A DNA stretch of 64,000 nt from Bacillus thermozeamaize (GCA_002159075.1 LZRT01000087.1:1-64000); one strand, 5' to 3'. Positions 1-9,446 are shown, counted from the first letter of the stretch. Program-made: numbers and translations. Notes: a model not told the origin generated them from the letters alone.

Positions 1-1
1 A

Positions 2-736
2 GGCTACGTAGCCGTCATGATGGAGGGACTTAGGCGCAAAGGCGTACCGCTTGCGCTCTACAGCGACCAACACTCCATCTTTCACCCGCCCAAGGGCAAG
101 CCAACCCTCGAGCAGGAACTGGCCGGTCAGCCGCAGGCGCTTTCCACCTTCGGACAGGCCATCGCCGATCTGGGGATCACCCATATCGAGGCGCTGTCCC
201 CCCAGGCCAAAGGACGGATCGAACGGCTCTGGCAAACCATGCAGGACCGTCTGGTGGTCGAACTTCGGCTGCGCAACGTCTGCACGATGGAGGAAGCCAA
301 CCGGGTCCTGCCGGAGTTGATCGAAAAGCACAACCGCCTGTTTGCCGTCGAGCCGCAAGAAGCGGAACCGGCCTACCGACCGCTGCCCGAAACCCCTTTG
401 GAGCACATTTTTACCCGACGGGAACACCGGAGAATCAGCGGCGGGCAGACCTTCTCCTGGAAAGGAAAATGCTACATGCCAAAGCCCGGCCCCGGTGTAC
501 CGCGTTGGGAAGCGAAGACCGTCGTCGAAGTGCGTGTCGGCATGGATGGGCAAGTGTGGCTATGGGATCAGGGACGCGCCTGGCCTTGTGTGGAGACGCA
601 GGCCGCTGAGGTCCCTTCGACAGCTCCGGCCAAAAAAGAAGCGGCACCTACGCCCCCGCGCAAGCCCGCTGAAAACCATCCCTGGAGAAAATCATTCTCC
701 AGCAAGCAGTTACAGCGTAGCACAGCATCCGGCTAG
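2..736 (+). CDS. IS1202/ISNCY-family transposase, 5' part outside the window
   Basis: The reading frame is already open at the first bases of the window, so this is the C-terminal part of a DDE transposase that moves an insertion sequence. The motifs YSDQHSIF (second catalytic Asp) and SPQAKGRIERLW (catalytic Glu) and the following DRLVVELRL segment are typical of the IS1202/ISNCY group. The last 50 residues are rich in Pro, Ala and Lys, as is common in these proteins. The frame is intact to its stop, so nothing visible marks it as dead, but the first catalytic Asp and the left end of the element are not in the window. Confidence 0.85.
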   Translation, partial: GYVAVMMEGLRRKGVPLALYSDQHSIFHPPKGKPTLEQELAGQPQALSTFGQAIADLGITHIEALSPQAKGRIERLWQTMQDRLVVELRLRNVCTMEEANRVLPELIEKHNRLFAVEPQEAEPAYRPLPETPLEHIFTRREHRRISGGQTFSWKGKCYMPKPGPGVPRWEAKTVVEVRVGMDGQVWLWDQGRAWPCVETQAAEVPSTAPAKKEAAPTPPRKPAENHPWRKSFSSKQLQRSTASG

Positions 737-775
737 TCTGCAAGAGGACGGGGGCTGTTTAATCAGCTATCATCC

Positions 776-815
776 CTGACATTTTCATAGAACAGTTAAC
801 CTGACATTTTCACAG
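776..815. repeat. Direct repeats at the right end of the insertion sequence
   Basis: Two 15-bp direct repeats, CTGACATTTTCATAG (776-790) and CTGACATTTTCACAG (801-815), lie 25 bp apart just after the transposase stop. This is where transposase-binding repeats of the IS right end are expected. The exact IS terminus and any target duplication cannot be fixed without the left end. The stretch from 816 to 920 is A/T-rich and shows nothing else. Confidence 0.55.
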
Positions 816-920
816 ACGCTTGACATGAATTTCATCCAGAAATATAAAAAACTTTTTTATCAATTTGTCTATGTCGTTCAAAATATTTCATTGGCATCGC
901 AATTCCTTTCATAATAAGAA

Positions 921-945
921 AAAAAGCCCGCCGGTTAGAGCGGGC
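921..945 (-). terminator. Rho-independent terminator of the transfer/pilus operon
   Basis: On the minus strand a 6-bp GCCCGC/GCGGGC stem (926-931 with 940-945) is followed by a run of T. It begins only 8 bases beyond the stop of the SLH surface protein gene, so it ends the long minus-strand operon and shields it from the IS. Confidence 0.85.
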
Positions 946-952
946 ATTAAGT

Positions 953-3900
953 TCACTTGCCGTGCTTCACAATCCAGTAGAAGTGCGCGTACCGAACGAG
1001 CAGTGCAGCCGCTTCCTCCTTGGAAGCAATCTTGTTCGGGTGAATCCTATAATCCGGCTCGCCGCGAAGCAGTTTGTAATTTACGGCCACCGCCAGGTTT
1101 GGTCGGTAAACGGGGAAAATATCCTCTTCGTCGGCGAATTTTTTGAGACTCGATTCGTCCGTGTTTCGTTCAAACTCCCGGAGGACGCTGATGGATACTT
1201 TGGAAGCGTAGTTCTGGATCGTCAATTCAAGTTCGGTCGTCAATACGTAGTTGGCCAGCATCACCAGTTCCTGCTTCGTGAGAAACGGTTTGTTCAGGTT
1301 GAGCACGTCCAGAGCCTCAACAATTCCCTCAAACTGCTGTTCCGTAGCGATCCTGGACAGAGCGTTGACGATCTCATTTGTGTTCATGTAGTCCTTCGGA
1401 TTGAAGTTCTCGTCCACCCGAATCCCTTTCATGTTGTAAAGGAGCCGGATTTCCCGCTTGGCCCATGACTTCACATTAATATCAGCAAGACGCATTGCTT
1501 TGTAGATATTGCCGGTCCGCACCTGAGCTTCCAGCGTGCGTTCGTCGATAATAGCAAACGGCACCAGCACCCAGTCTCGGGTTTCTTGATCCAGCCGGAA
1601 CACGCCCCATTCGTTCACGTCTTCGCCTTCGGGGATGGTGTAACGGGCTGTAAATGGAATATCAATTCGGAGGATGTTCACACTGCCGTCTTTGCCGATG
1701 ACTATGATTTCAAGCCCGATTGCGTCTTCAAACCGCTTGAATTGCAGCTCAATTCTGCTTTCGGCATCCTCCAAAAGCTCTCGCAGCTCCTCAGCATTGA
1801 GCGCCTTGTCCAAATCGACGTTGCGGATCGTGTCTGGATCAGCGATAACCTTCACGTTGGTACCATCGTTCTGACCCGAATCCACGATAACAGCTTCCGA
1901 CGGAGGGTTGCGAAGGTCGATAACAACCGTATCCTTCGGCAGACCAATAATCTCTTCTACAATTTCTTCCCACGTTTTTTCCTCGGGTTCGTTTCCATCT
2001 CCTGTTGTTCCTTGCGACCCTGAAGACGGCGGTGTAGGCGACGTGTACGTGATCCGACCATTTTGTGTCTTGATGTTCCCTGCGCCGTCTCGAACATTGA
2101 CCGTAATTTCATTCATTCCGTCATTGAGCGAGAGCGTCCTTTCAGCACGAACGCCACCTTCAACGTCGGTGAAAGTAAGATCGGCACCGTTGAGTTGGAT
2201 CGATTCAATGCCACTCGGGTCGTTGGCTGTGATCCTCACCATTGCCGTAGGAGCCGAAACGAATTCGGGGAAGATAACCGTTACCTCAGGCGCGGTAACG
2301 TCATAGACGATTTCAAAGCTTTCTTCCACTTCGTTTCCAAGATCATCCCGCGCGGTCGCAACGATTCGATACTTGCCTTCAGCCGGCGGAGAGAACGTTT
2401 CTTGCAGAACATTTTCAGCTGACCATGTAGCCACTTCTACGCCGTTTTCATCAAGCACCTTTACCGATCCGGTCACCATTTCGCTCACATCGTCCCTGAA
2501 CGAAACGTTGACCGGAATTTCACTGTTATAATGCGGCTTCATATTGAATGCAATCTGCGGTGCCGTCATGTCCACTTTGACTGAAGCAACATCCTTTTCA
2601 AATTCGTTGACCCCGTCAAAGCTCCGAAGAATTGCCCTATAAGACCCGGTCGGTACGGGATTTCCGCTGTCATCGCGCCCATCCCATTCGACGGTGTACA
2701 CGCCCGGTCCCTGAACACCTTGCGGAAGCGACCGTACTTGCTTACCAGCCGTATTTAGCACGACCAGCGTGTTATCCATCGTTTTTCCGGTTACGTAATT
2801 GAATTTCAGCGTCGGTTTCAGGAACATGTCATCCGGCGGATTGCTGCCATCCTGGCCATCTTGCGGCGGAATAACAATGAAGTCGTCGCTGTTGGTTCCG
2901 CTGTTTATAACAAATGTAACTGTTTTCCATTCCGATGCCAGTCCATATTCGTCCACAACCCGGAATCGCGCGACGTACGAGCCGTCAGCCAGAGCACCGT
3001 AAACATCCGGGTCATATTGCCATTCAGTCGCAAGCGGCTCCACTGCGAAGTTAAGCTCCGTCGGCCCTACAATCTCTGCTTCGACCTTGGCCATTGAATC
3101 TCCGTCGTTGTCGTTGGCAACAAACGTAAACGTCGGATATACAGCAGAAAGCTTTGGGAGCACGTTTGCTTCAAGTGTCGGCATCAGGTTACGAAAAATG
3201 TCCCCCGTGATCTCGGACGTGTTGCCAACTTCATCGACCAACTGAACAATTACCTGTTTTGTCCGACCAACCGTTTCATCCAAAGGCATTTGAATATTGG
3301 CTTCGACGGTGGACGTTGTACCATCCAGGTCATGTTCAATATAAGTTCCCGGTATCGTAAAGTCCCCAGATGTGCTGACCCGGACATATCGCACTCCCAA
3401 CGCATCGTCGAACGTCACTTTGTACGGGATGACACTAAGCGGATGGTTCAGAGCCATAAGTTGTGACTCGCCATTGTTCAGTTCAAGTGATCCGGTAGGA
3501 GGCGTTTTATCGACAACAAGGTTGCGCTGTACGGCAGCCGATTTCCCGCCTTTGTCATCCTCTGCCCACACGCTCAACGTGTATGTTCCTTCCGGGATCG
3601 TTTGGTCAACCATCAGATCGTACGAGAAGGTTTGCTCTGTCCTATCAGCTGTTATGGTGCCAAACGAAACGCCGGTATGCCCGTCCAGCCCTTCAATGGT
3701 GTACTTGAGGGTCAACTCATCACTCGCGTCTGGATCTTGTACCGTGCCTTCCAGCCGCACGATGTTGAATCCTTCATGTTCGGATCGCCGCAGATCGTCG
3801 GACGTAGTAAGAGTAATTAACGGCGCGCTATTAACCACAATGCTCTGTTTAATTTCTGTTTCGTTTGTGTTGCCGGCAAAGTCTCGAAGCTGAACCCACA

Positions 3901-5818
3901 CCGTTTGATGACCGCGACCAGGAAGCACAAAAGACTTAATAGGGGAAAACGGCTCCCAGTCTGTCCAGTCATTATGGTTTGTAGAAAAACGCATTTCTTT
4001 GACACCTGAGCCATTTCCGTCGCTAGCATCAATTGTAAGAGTAACCGTTTTGTTGTCCGTTGTTTGTTCGCCATTGTTTATGAGGAAACTTCCTGTCGGA
4101 CCGATGTTGTCCACAAAAAGTTTACCAAGATGCGGTCTTGTCGTTGTGTTTGTTCCGTCAGAAGCGTTAAATATCGTACCTGAATAATCTCCATCCGGAA
4201 GATTGTCCGCGACTACATCCCAGGTCAGCGACCATGGCTTAGCAGCGCTTGTTCCAGTAACAACCGCCTGCTTAGTAACCCCACCAATTGTAGCTGACAC
4301 AGTAACAGGATCACCGTTTGGATCGGAGACAGTGCCTGAGAAGGTGATCTGGGTCGTACCTACATTTCTAGAGAAATAATGATCGCTGTTTACATTATCT
4401 AAAGAAATGACCGGCGAATTATTAACGATTCCTTTTTTTACGTACCAGTAACCATCTAAATGGATCCCGTTATCAGGATACGCACCATCGATAGCTATAA
4501 TATTTTGCTGAAGCAGAGCCCCTTTGACATTTGCCTGATCATTATTAGCAGCAATTTTCACATATTTTTTGGCCGCGGACCAGCCTTGATAATAATCAAA
4601 CCTAATCAAAGTTGAAGACGGACTGTACGGAGAACTACCGTCCCAAGTCTGATAAAGAGACCCGAAATAACCGCTTGCAAAAGTCCTTTCGTTACTCTGA
4701 CTTGTGTTATATTTATTGGTGGATTTGGAAAATGTATAATTTGTTGCTCCTCCGATAGCCATTGGGTTAACAATTTCATCTACAAAAGTCCAAGAAGCAG
4801 TATCTTGCCATTCTGACGAGACAAGATACTTGTCGTAATAATACTGCTTCTTTATTGAAAAATCTCCCGAAACTGCGTAATCTCCATAGAGTTCTCCGTC
4901 ATATGCACGAATCCTAATTTTAGCTTGATCAGTTTGAGGTTCATTTGCAAAGTTATAATTGAAGCTCGTAACCCCCGGCGATGTAAGCGGTACGATCTTC
5001 TTCCAATTCACCCCGCCGTCTGTCGATAATTCAATTTCATAACGAAGTTGCGACTGAGGTGTATCAGGATCAGTTGCTGCAACCCATGAGATTGTCGAAG
5101 TTCCTGCTACTACTGAGCCTCCAGTCGGCGCCGTAATAGTCGGACTTAACGGAGGCTTTCCCGTAGAGTACGTTACGGTGACATTGTAATAATAGTGCGG
5201 AACAAGGTCTGCTTTTTTATAGTAGACATATTGCGCCTCAATAAAGCCTCCGTCAGGAAAATTAAATGAAACTCCGTAATAAAAAGGAGGTTTAGGAAAC
5301 CCATTTTCATAAGTAAAACTTTGGTAGGAAGCTGGATACCAGTCGGTCCAAGGTGTTTCTACTCCTGAACCATAATATCTTTGACGAATACGATTCATTA
5401 CTTTATATACCCCGGGAGTATCTTTAATTAATGGGTTGCCGGATTCGTCAAAATAGGTATAAAAACCACTGCAGGCATTTGAACAGGAATTATATGCAGT
5501 TAAGATACGGCTTTGCTCAGAATATACATAATCATTTTGAGTATGAATTCCGCCCGACAAGTGAACAGTCAGTACATTGTTTGATATCGAATAACTGGAA
5601 ACTTCACCAGAAGGACTAACGCTTATATCAACGATTCCACCAAAATCGGGCGGTAGGTTGTATGTCACTGTCTGTGATTGGGAAGGTTCTTTCGAAAGAA
5701 AAGAAAATGTTTTGATAGCTGCACTCGCTTTTTCAATAGAAAAAATAAAACCAAAACCATTCAGAAGAATCATTGCGCAGAGCAATACTTTTAAAATTCC
5801 CCGAACCGAACTTCTCAC
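953..5818 (-). CDS. Very large SLH-anchored surface protein with Ig-like repeats
   Basis: About 1620 residues. A basic N terminus and hydrophobic stretch ending in EKASA is a signal peptide. A region of fibronectin III/cadherin-like and Ig-like repeats follows (phrases such as DKTPPTGS and DVTAPEVTV recur). Near residue 1000-1080 there is a FlgD-type Ig domain (VEWDGRDDSGNPVPTGSY). A Pro/Ser/Gly linker and degenerate S-layer homology repeats (MRLADINVKSWAKREI, FADEEDIFPVYRP) fill the last 180 residues. It is therefore exported and held on the cell wall. As the last gene of the Tad/T4SS block it is a likely adhesin or mating-surface protein, which is inference. The frame extends to a GTG at 5866, but only the GTG at 5818 gives a compact signal peptide and a usable ribosome binding site. 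Confidence 0.85.
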   Translation of the reverse strand: MRSSVRGILKVLLCAMILLNGFGFIFSIEKASAAIKTFSFLSKEPSQSQTVTYNLPPDFGGIVDISVSPSGEVSSYSISNNVLTVHLSGGIHTQNDYVYSEQSRILTAYNSCSNACSGFYTYFDESGNPLIKDTPGVYKVMNRIRQRYYGSGVETPWTDWYPASYQSFTYENGFPKPPFYYGVSFNFPDGGFIEAQYVYYKKADLVPHYYYNVTVTYSTGKPPLSPTITAPTGGSVVAGTSTISWVAATDPDTPQSQLRYEIELSTDGGVNWKKIVPLTSPGVTSFNYNFANEPQTDQAKIRIRAYDGELYGDYAVSGDFSIKKQYYYDKYLVSSEWQDTASWTFVDEIVNPMAIGGATNYTFSKSTNKYNTSQSNERTFASGYFGSLYQTWDGSSPYSPSSTLIRFDYYQGWSAAKKYVKIAANNDQANVKGALLQQNIIAIDGAYPDNGIHLDGYWYVKKGIVNNSPVISLDNVNSDHYFSRNVGTTQITFSGTVSDPNGDPVTVSATIGGVTKQAVVTGTSAAKPWSLTWDVVADNLPDGDYSGTIFNASDGTNTTTRPHLGKLFVDNIGPTGSFLINNGEQTTDNKTVTLTIDASDGNGSGVKEMRFSTNHNDWTDWEPFSPIKSFVLPGRGHQTVWVQLRDFAGNTNETEIKQSIVVNSAPLITLTTSDDLRRSEHEGFNIVRLEGTVQDPDASDELTLKYTIEGLDGHTGVSFGTITADRTEQTFSYDLMVDQTIPEGTYTLSVWAEDDKGGKSAAVQRNLVVDKTPPTGSLELNNGESQLMALNHPLSVIPYKVTFDDALGVRYVRVSTSGDFTIPGTYIEHDLDGTTSTVEANIQMPLDETVGRTKQVIVQLVDEVGNTSEITGDIFRNLMPTLEANVLPKLSAVYPTFTFVANDNDGDSMAKVEAEIVGPTELNFAVEPLATEWQYDPDVYGALADGSYVARFRVVDEYGLASEWKTVTFVINSGTNSDDFIVIPPQDGQDGSNPPDDMFLKPTLKFNYVTGKTMDNTLVVLNTAGKQVRSLPQGVQGPGVYTVEWDGRDDSGNPVPTGSYRAILRSFDGVNEFEKDVASVKVDMTAPQIAFNMKPHYNSEIPVNVSFRDDVSEMVTGSVKVLDENGVEVATWSAENVLQETFSPPAEGKYRIVATARDDLGNEVEESFEIVYDVTAPEVTVIFPEFVSAPTAMVRITANDPSGIESIQLNGADLTFTDVEGGVRAERTLSLNDGMNEITVNVRDGAGNIKTQNGRITYTSPTPPSSGSQGTTGDGNEPEEKTWEEIVEEIIGLPKDTVVIDLRNPPSEAVIVDSGQNDGTNVKVIADPDTIRNVDLDKALNAEELRELLEDAESRIELQFKRFEDAIGLEIIVIGKDGSVNILRIDIPFTARYTIPEGEDVNEWGVFRLDQETRDWVLVPFAIIDERTLEAQVRTGNIYKAMRLADINVKSWAKREIRLLYNMKGIRVDENFNPKDYMNTNEIVNALSRIATEQQFEGIVEALDVLNLNKPFLTKQELVMLANYVLTTELELTIQNYASKVSISVLREFERNTDESSLKKFADEEDIFPVYRPNLAVAVNYKLLRGEPDYRIHPNKIASKEEAAALLVRYAHFYWIVKHGK

Positions 5819-5848
5819 TTCGCTTCGCGGCTTACGCCGCTTCCTCCT
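5816..5848 (-). promoter_or_regulatory. Ribosome binding site with a hairpin between SD and GTG start
   Basis: AGGAGG (5843-5848) lies 24 nt from the GTG at 5816-5818, too far for normal initiation. Between them is a perfect 5-bp stem GCGGC-GTAA-GCCGC (5827-5840). If this folds, the effective spacing falls to about 10 nt. The stop of cpaB (5832) is in the loop region, so translation of cpaB would open the stem and could couple the two genes. Confidence 0.45.
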
Positions 5849-6548
5849 TTCGGTCAGTTTGAACACCAGTGGGCACCAGATAAACCTTTCCTTCCTCCTG
5901 GTACCGGATAAGGGCGGCTGCTACGGACGGTTTATCCGTTTCGATGATCGCAATGGCAGGGATTGGGTTCTGATTGTTCGATCCGTCCTTCTGCGGCTCA
6001 TATCCGTTATGGTTTTGTCGATCCACAACTAGGAGCCCCTTCAAATTGGGATCATCAGCCGGCGTAATCGTCCGTGCAGGGGTCTCCGGTGTCCCCGGAA
6101 TGTATACGTAGGCATCAGCAACCGTGCCAGGTTTAATAGAATCCCCAGCAGACCGTACCTGGTCGGTTTGAAGACCAATGAGCATACGCCCGTCTTTCAA
6201 AGCAAGCGCTTGCCCGAACTTGCTATCCTTGGCGGTGACCAGAAGTGATTTTCGAAGCGGCATGCCTTCAACAAATCCGATCTCTCCCGCAAACCACTCC
6301 TGCCCGTCAAGTTCAGCCAGATCACGGATCGCGTCGTCCGGCACTTCGCTTTTGACCACGGCTCTTGTTGTCAGTTTTCCTGCCAACGTCCCGTAAGGGA
6401 GAATTGTTTCGGCGGCCACGACGACTCTCTCCGTGGTGGTTTGTTTTTTCACGATGGACTGTTGCAACGCGACCCCCGCATATCCAAGTATCAGAGAAAG
6501 TGTCAGAATCAGAATCCGACGGGTGGTTTTGTTCCAAAGCCGTTTCAA
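5832..6548 (-). CDS. cpaB: CpaB/RcpC-like SAF-domain pilus assembly protein
   Basis: About 238 residues with one N-terminal membrane segment (ILILTLSLILGYAGVAL) and then a SAF-type domain (VVVAAETILPYGTLAG, GMPLRKSLL) as in Flp pilus protein CpaB/RcpC, which sits at the cell surface end of Tad machines. The long open frame starts further upstream, but the TTG at 6548 has AGGAGGG six bases ahead and yields a normal N terminus; this start avoids a large overlap with the upstream pseudopilin gene. The C terminus ends in a charged tail. It is flanked by other Tad genes, which supports the call. Confidence 0.75.
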   Translation of the reverse strand: MKRLWNKTTRRILILTLSLILGYAGVALQQSIVKKQTTTERVVVAAETILPYGTLAGKLTTRAVVKSEVPDDAIRDLAELDGQEWFAGEIGFVEGMPLRKSLLVTAKDSKFGQALALKDGRMLIGLQTDQVRSAGDSIKPGTVADAYVYIPGTPETPARTITPADDPNLKGLLVVDRQNHNGYEPQKDGSNNQNPIPAIAIIETDKPSVAAALIRYQEEGKVYLVPTGVQTDRKEEAA

Positions 6549-6559
6549 CCGAATCCCTC

Positions 6560-6985
6560 CTAGATGAATTCCGCGAAATATGGCGTATGTTTCTTCACCT
6601 TCACCGGCCATTCGTCCAGACCAAACACTCTCCCGGCTTTTAAGCGCACATGCGTGTCAAACCGGCACACAATCCGCGGCTTGTCCCCCAGGTATTCCAC
6701 GTCCACTTGCAACGAACTTCCGGTGTAAAAATCGTTTTCCATATTTCCGTCCAGTTTCAGATTCTCCATGAGCAGTTGAAGCGTGGCCTGTGTAGCTTGG
6801 GCTGGGTCGAGTCGAACGATACCCCTTTGGTGTTCCGTCTCCTGTGTCGCGGCAATAATAGCGCCGTCGAGAGCCTGCTCAACTGCGCGCTCCAATTTAA
6901 TCTGCGATTGATACACCACGTAGTAATCTGTGAAAAAGACCAGCGCAAAACCGCCAAACATTATTAGTGCGAGGACACGAAACAA
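6560..6985 (-). CDS. TadE/TadF-like pseudopilin
   Basis: A 141-residue protein with an N-terminal hydrophobic helix (LALIMFGGFALVFFTDYYVVY) followed directly by a mixed alpha/beta domain, the layout of TadE/TadF minor pilins. The pattern QSQIKLERAVEQALDGA after the helix resembles the amphipathic pilin helix. The start is TTG three bases after GGGAGG. It lies between a DUF4320-like protein and CpaB in a Tad gene block. The exact subfamily is not certain and no clear prepilin peptidase site is seen. Confidence 0.55.
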   Translation of the reverse strand: MFRVLALIMFGGFALVFFTDYYVVYQSQIKLERAVEQALDGAIIAATQETEHQRGIVRLDPAQATQATLQLLMENLKLDGNMENDFYTGSSLQVDVEYLGDKPRIVCRFDTHVRLKAGRVFGLDEWPVKVKKHTPYFAEFI

Positions 6986-6997
6986 TTACCTCCCCCC

Positions 6998-7417
6998 TCA
7001 CCGAATGTAGGTACGAGCAAGCCCTTGAACTGTCACTTCAATTGGAACACGCAGCGACTTCCCGAGCGGTTTGAGTCCAATTGTCTCGTACTCCATCCGC
7101 GCCACAACCTCGACCAGCGAACCACGTTGCACCAGCTTAGGGGTACCGTAGACGGTTACTTTTCCCGGATCAATACCGAGCTTTTGTAAAAGCGCGTCAA
7201 ACTGCTGTTTGGTTTGTGCGTCAAACCCGTTTTCGGCCTTAACAACCTCGATGATTTCATTGGCCGCAATCAACAGTTTTTGTTTTTGACTACTGTACCC
7301 GTATACGTCAACTCCGATGTAAAGCAAGATGCACGCGATCAGAAGGAAAAGAAAGAGAGGGGGGATCGCCCCCACCCCTCTTTCATCCATCAAAAATCGC
7401 TTCAGTCGATGCCTCAT
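6998..7417 (-). CDS. DUF4320-like pseudopilin
   Basis: 139 residues from the ATG at 7417, which overlaps the stop of the preceding pilin gene by four bases (ATGA). MDERGVGAIPPLFLFLL is a short cytosolic lead with the ERG motif of TadE-like and DUF4320 proteins followed by a single membrane helix; the rest is a periplasm-side alpha/beta domain. Likely a minor pilin or initiator of the Tad pilus. The frame continues upstream but the extension overlaps the pilin gene and is Cys/Gly-rich nonsense. Confidence 0.55.
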   Translation of the reverse strand: MRHRLKRFLMDERGVGAIPPLFLFLLIACILLYIGVDVYGYSSQKQKLLIAANEIIEVVKAENGFDAQTKQQFDALLQKLGIDPGKVTVYGTPKLVQRGSLVEVVARMEYETIGLKPLGKSLRVPIEVTVQGLARTYIR

Positions 7418-7647
7418 CCCAGATTCTCCAACCTTGCGAAGATGGAGTTTACGAAACTGGGGAGCCATCCGCTGACCAGCCCCCACACCAAAACGATGAC
7501 CAGAACAGCCACAAGAGCCCAACCGACCACGGAGACCATGGACGCACCGCCCATTTCGTTCTGGAAGGGCTTAATGAGCCTGTCCACAAACTTCATGACC
7601 ATGTCTGCCGAGCGCATTCTTGCCTTTCTTTTCAACACCGCCAGCAT
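7414..7647 (-). CDS. Flp-like major pilin candidate
   Basis: A 77-residue protein with a basic N-terminal segment (MLAVLKRKARMRSADMVMK), then NEMGGASMVSVVGWALVAVLV, a Gly/Ala processing-like site followed by one long hydrophobic helix, and a short C terminus. Size and layout fit Flp-type pilins or pilin-like T4SS subunits. It has a strong AAGGAGG site. It is placed between TadC and the pseudopilins, where the structural subunit is expected. No prepilin peptidase gene (TadV/CpaA) is seen in the window. Confidence 0.5.
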   Translation of the reverse strand: MLAVLKRKARMRSADMVMKFVDRLIKPFQNEMGGASMVSVVGWALVAVLVIVLVWGLVSGWLPSFVNSIFARLENLG

Positions 7648-7667
7648 GGAATATTCCTCCTTTTAAA

Positions 7668-8555
7668 TTAGAGAAATTGTATTTGTGTAAAGATCGCGTA
7701 AAAAGCGATCAGTACAGCCCCGAATGCGTGAAGGGCCAAAAGCATATACAAAAACTTGACTTTCTCAGGGTTGCTCCGGGTTGTCTCCCGTAATGCGGCA
7801 AGCCGTAGTTCCCGAAGTTCATTTTTGATGCTGTCAAAATGCTCCTTTGCTTCGCTGTATCCGTTGTGCACGCCAACCTTTACGGCGGCCGCAAATTCTC
7901 GCATGACAGGAACGCCTGTCTCATAAGCAAACTGATCAATTGCTCGTCCAATTCCCATCACCTGAATATTGGCATTGAGTCTGCCCAGCATCTTTCGCAT
8001 CCTTGGGCCGCTTGTCTCTTCCAGACGTTGCAGCGCCCCGATAAATGGCCGGCCTGTCTCCAAAGTGACCATCAGCTTGGAAATGAGCTTGGGCAAATCC
8101 TTGACGATCTCGCGCTGCCTTTTCTGATACGACTTCTTGATGCCGCCAAGCATCACAAAGAAGGCCAGTATGGAAAATAGAGGCATTGCCAAAATGGTAA
8201 TAGGTGCTTTGGTAATGATCGGCAACACCAGAAACGGAACCGCTCCAATCAGCGACTTGACCGCCATGTCAGCCAAGGCTTCTTCAAATGTTTTATCCCG
8301 CCCTAAGGCTTCATACATTTTTCGCATATTCTCAAACCCGGAAAAGCGGGCGGAAAGCTGAGGGATCAGCCGATCCGCTACATAAAGCGAAATTGGATCC
8401 TTACCCATTCGTCTCAGTTCAGCATGGGACTTCAGCAGTCGAGCTGCAGCTACGGCGTACCGTTTCTGCCAGGAAAACCCCGGCAAAACCGTTTGCAATA
8501 CCACCCCTACAAACAATGCGATACCAATAAACGTAAGTGTCATGGAGACAATCAA
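7668..8555 (-). CDS. tadC: TadC-like inner-membrane platform protein (T2SSF domain)
   Basis: About 295 residues with an N-terminal membrane helix, a T2SSF domain in the middle (ISKLMVTLETGRPFIGALQRLEETSG) and two C-terminal helices (YMLLALHAFGAVLIAFYAIFT). T2SSF proteins form the membrane platform driven by the CpaF ATPase during pilus assembly. It directly follows the TadB homologue, as in Tad loci. The TTG at 8555 is eight bases from AAAGGAGG and is a better start than the ATG/GTG that touch the Shine-Dalgarno sequence. Confidence 0.75.
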   Translation of the reverse strand: MIVSMTLTFIGIALFVGVVLQTVLPGFSWQKRYAVAAARLLKSHAELRRMGKDPISLYVADRLIPQLSARFSGFENMRKMYEALGRDKTFEEALADMAVKSLIGAVPFLVLPIITKAPITILAMPLFSILAFFVMLGGIKKSYQKRQREIVKDLPKLISKLMVTLETGRPFIGALQRLEETSGPRMRKMLGRLNANIQVMGIGRAIDQFAYETGVPVMREFAAAVKVGVHNGYSEAKEHFDSIKNELRELRLAALRETTRSNPEKVKFLYMLLALHAFGAVLIAFYAIFTQIQFL

Positions 8556-8570
8556 TGGCATCACCTCCTT

Positions 8571-9443
8571 TCAAAGTTCATCAAGATTGAGAGATAAATA
8601 ATCGCCGCCCTTCATGATCGCGTAAAGCGTGGAGGCGGCGAAGGAAACAATGAATATTTGTCCATAAACAGTGTTCAGATAAACGTTGCCGTTGTTGTTG
8701 TTCATAAACGACATCAGCAATGGCATCGCCCAGCTCATGACCGAAATGAGAAACAGCTGTTTCTTTTTACTCCTTGCCTCGATATCAAGTGTCTTGATCG
8801 CCGTAATGTCTTCGTCGATTTCAGCGACTGTTTCCTTGAGCGAATCCAGGCTTCTGCGATGAAACCCTTCCACAGCGGCCAGCTTCAAACGTTCCGCAAA
8901 GTCTTCCAGTTTTCGTATTTTCAAATCCCGCAGCCACTCATCCAGCACCCGATCGAGCGGCATCCCAACGCGCAGTTTATTGCACGCCGCTTCAAAGGCC
9001 GGTTTTGTAACGCCCTCCATTTCCGGCAGGGCGTTCTCCAGACCTTTTTGCACGTTCCCGAAATCGGACAACTTTGCAATAAACAAGCGAAGATTCGGCG
9101 GAAGATCAAAAAGCGTTCTTCTGCGGTTTGCTCGCTTGATCCTCAAAACAATAGCTCGCGGCAGTGTGAACATGAGCGCGATCCCAAGCGTAACAAAGAA
9201 ATAGTTGCCAATGAAAAGCGCGATTAAACCAACCACAACGACAGATGAAACCAAAATGGCCGCAAACTCTTTCCGAGTCAGCGACCATCCCGCGTCAATC
9301 GCTTCTTGTCTGATTTTTTCGTACCCCAATACTTTGGCGAGTGAACCATACCGGATCGAATTCCTTGCCGCACCCGGTATCCACACGGAAAGCAGCACTG
9401 CCGAAACGGCGGTGTAGTAAAGGTAAAAGATCCAATCCGGCAT
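8571..9443 (-). CDS. tadB: TadB-like inner-membrane platform protein
   Basis: 290 residues: an N-terminal helix, a paired-helix segment (FAAILVSSVVVVGLIALFIGN), a T2SSF-like cytosolic domain (LRLFIAKLSDFGNVQKGLENAL) and two terminal helices. Together with the neighbouring TadC homologue it would form the split platform typical of Tad systems. GGGAGG precedes the ATG. It starts three bases after the CpaF stop, so translation is probably coupled. Confidence 0.7.
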   Translation of the reverse strand: MPDWIFYLYYTAVSAVLLSVWIPGAARNSIRYGSLAKVLGYEKIRQEAIDAGWSLTRKEFAAILVSSVVVVGLIALFIGNYFFVTLGIALMFTLPRAIVLRIKRANRRRTLFDLPPNLRLFIAKLSDFGNVQKGLENALPEMEGVTKPAFEAACNKLRVGMPLDRVLDEWLRDLKIRKLEDFAERLKLAAVEGFHRRSLDSLKETVAEIDEDITAIKTLDIEARSKKKQLFLISVMSWAMPLLMSFMNNNNGNVYLNTVYGQIFIVSFAASTLYAIMKGGDYLSLNLDEL

Positions 9444-9446
9444 CTT

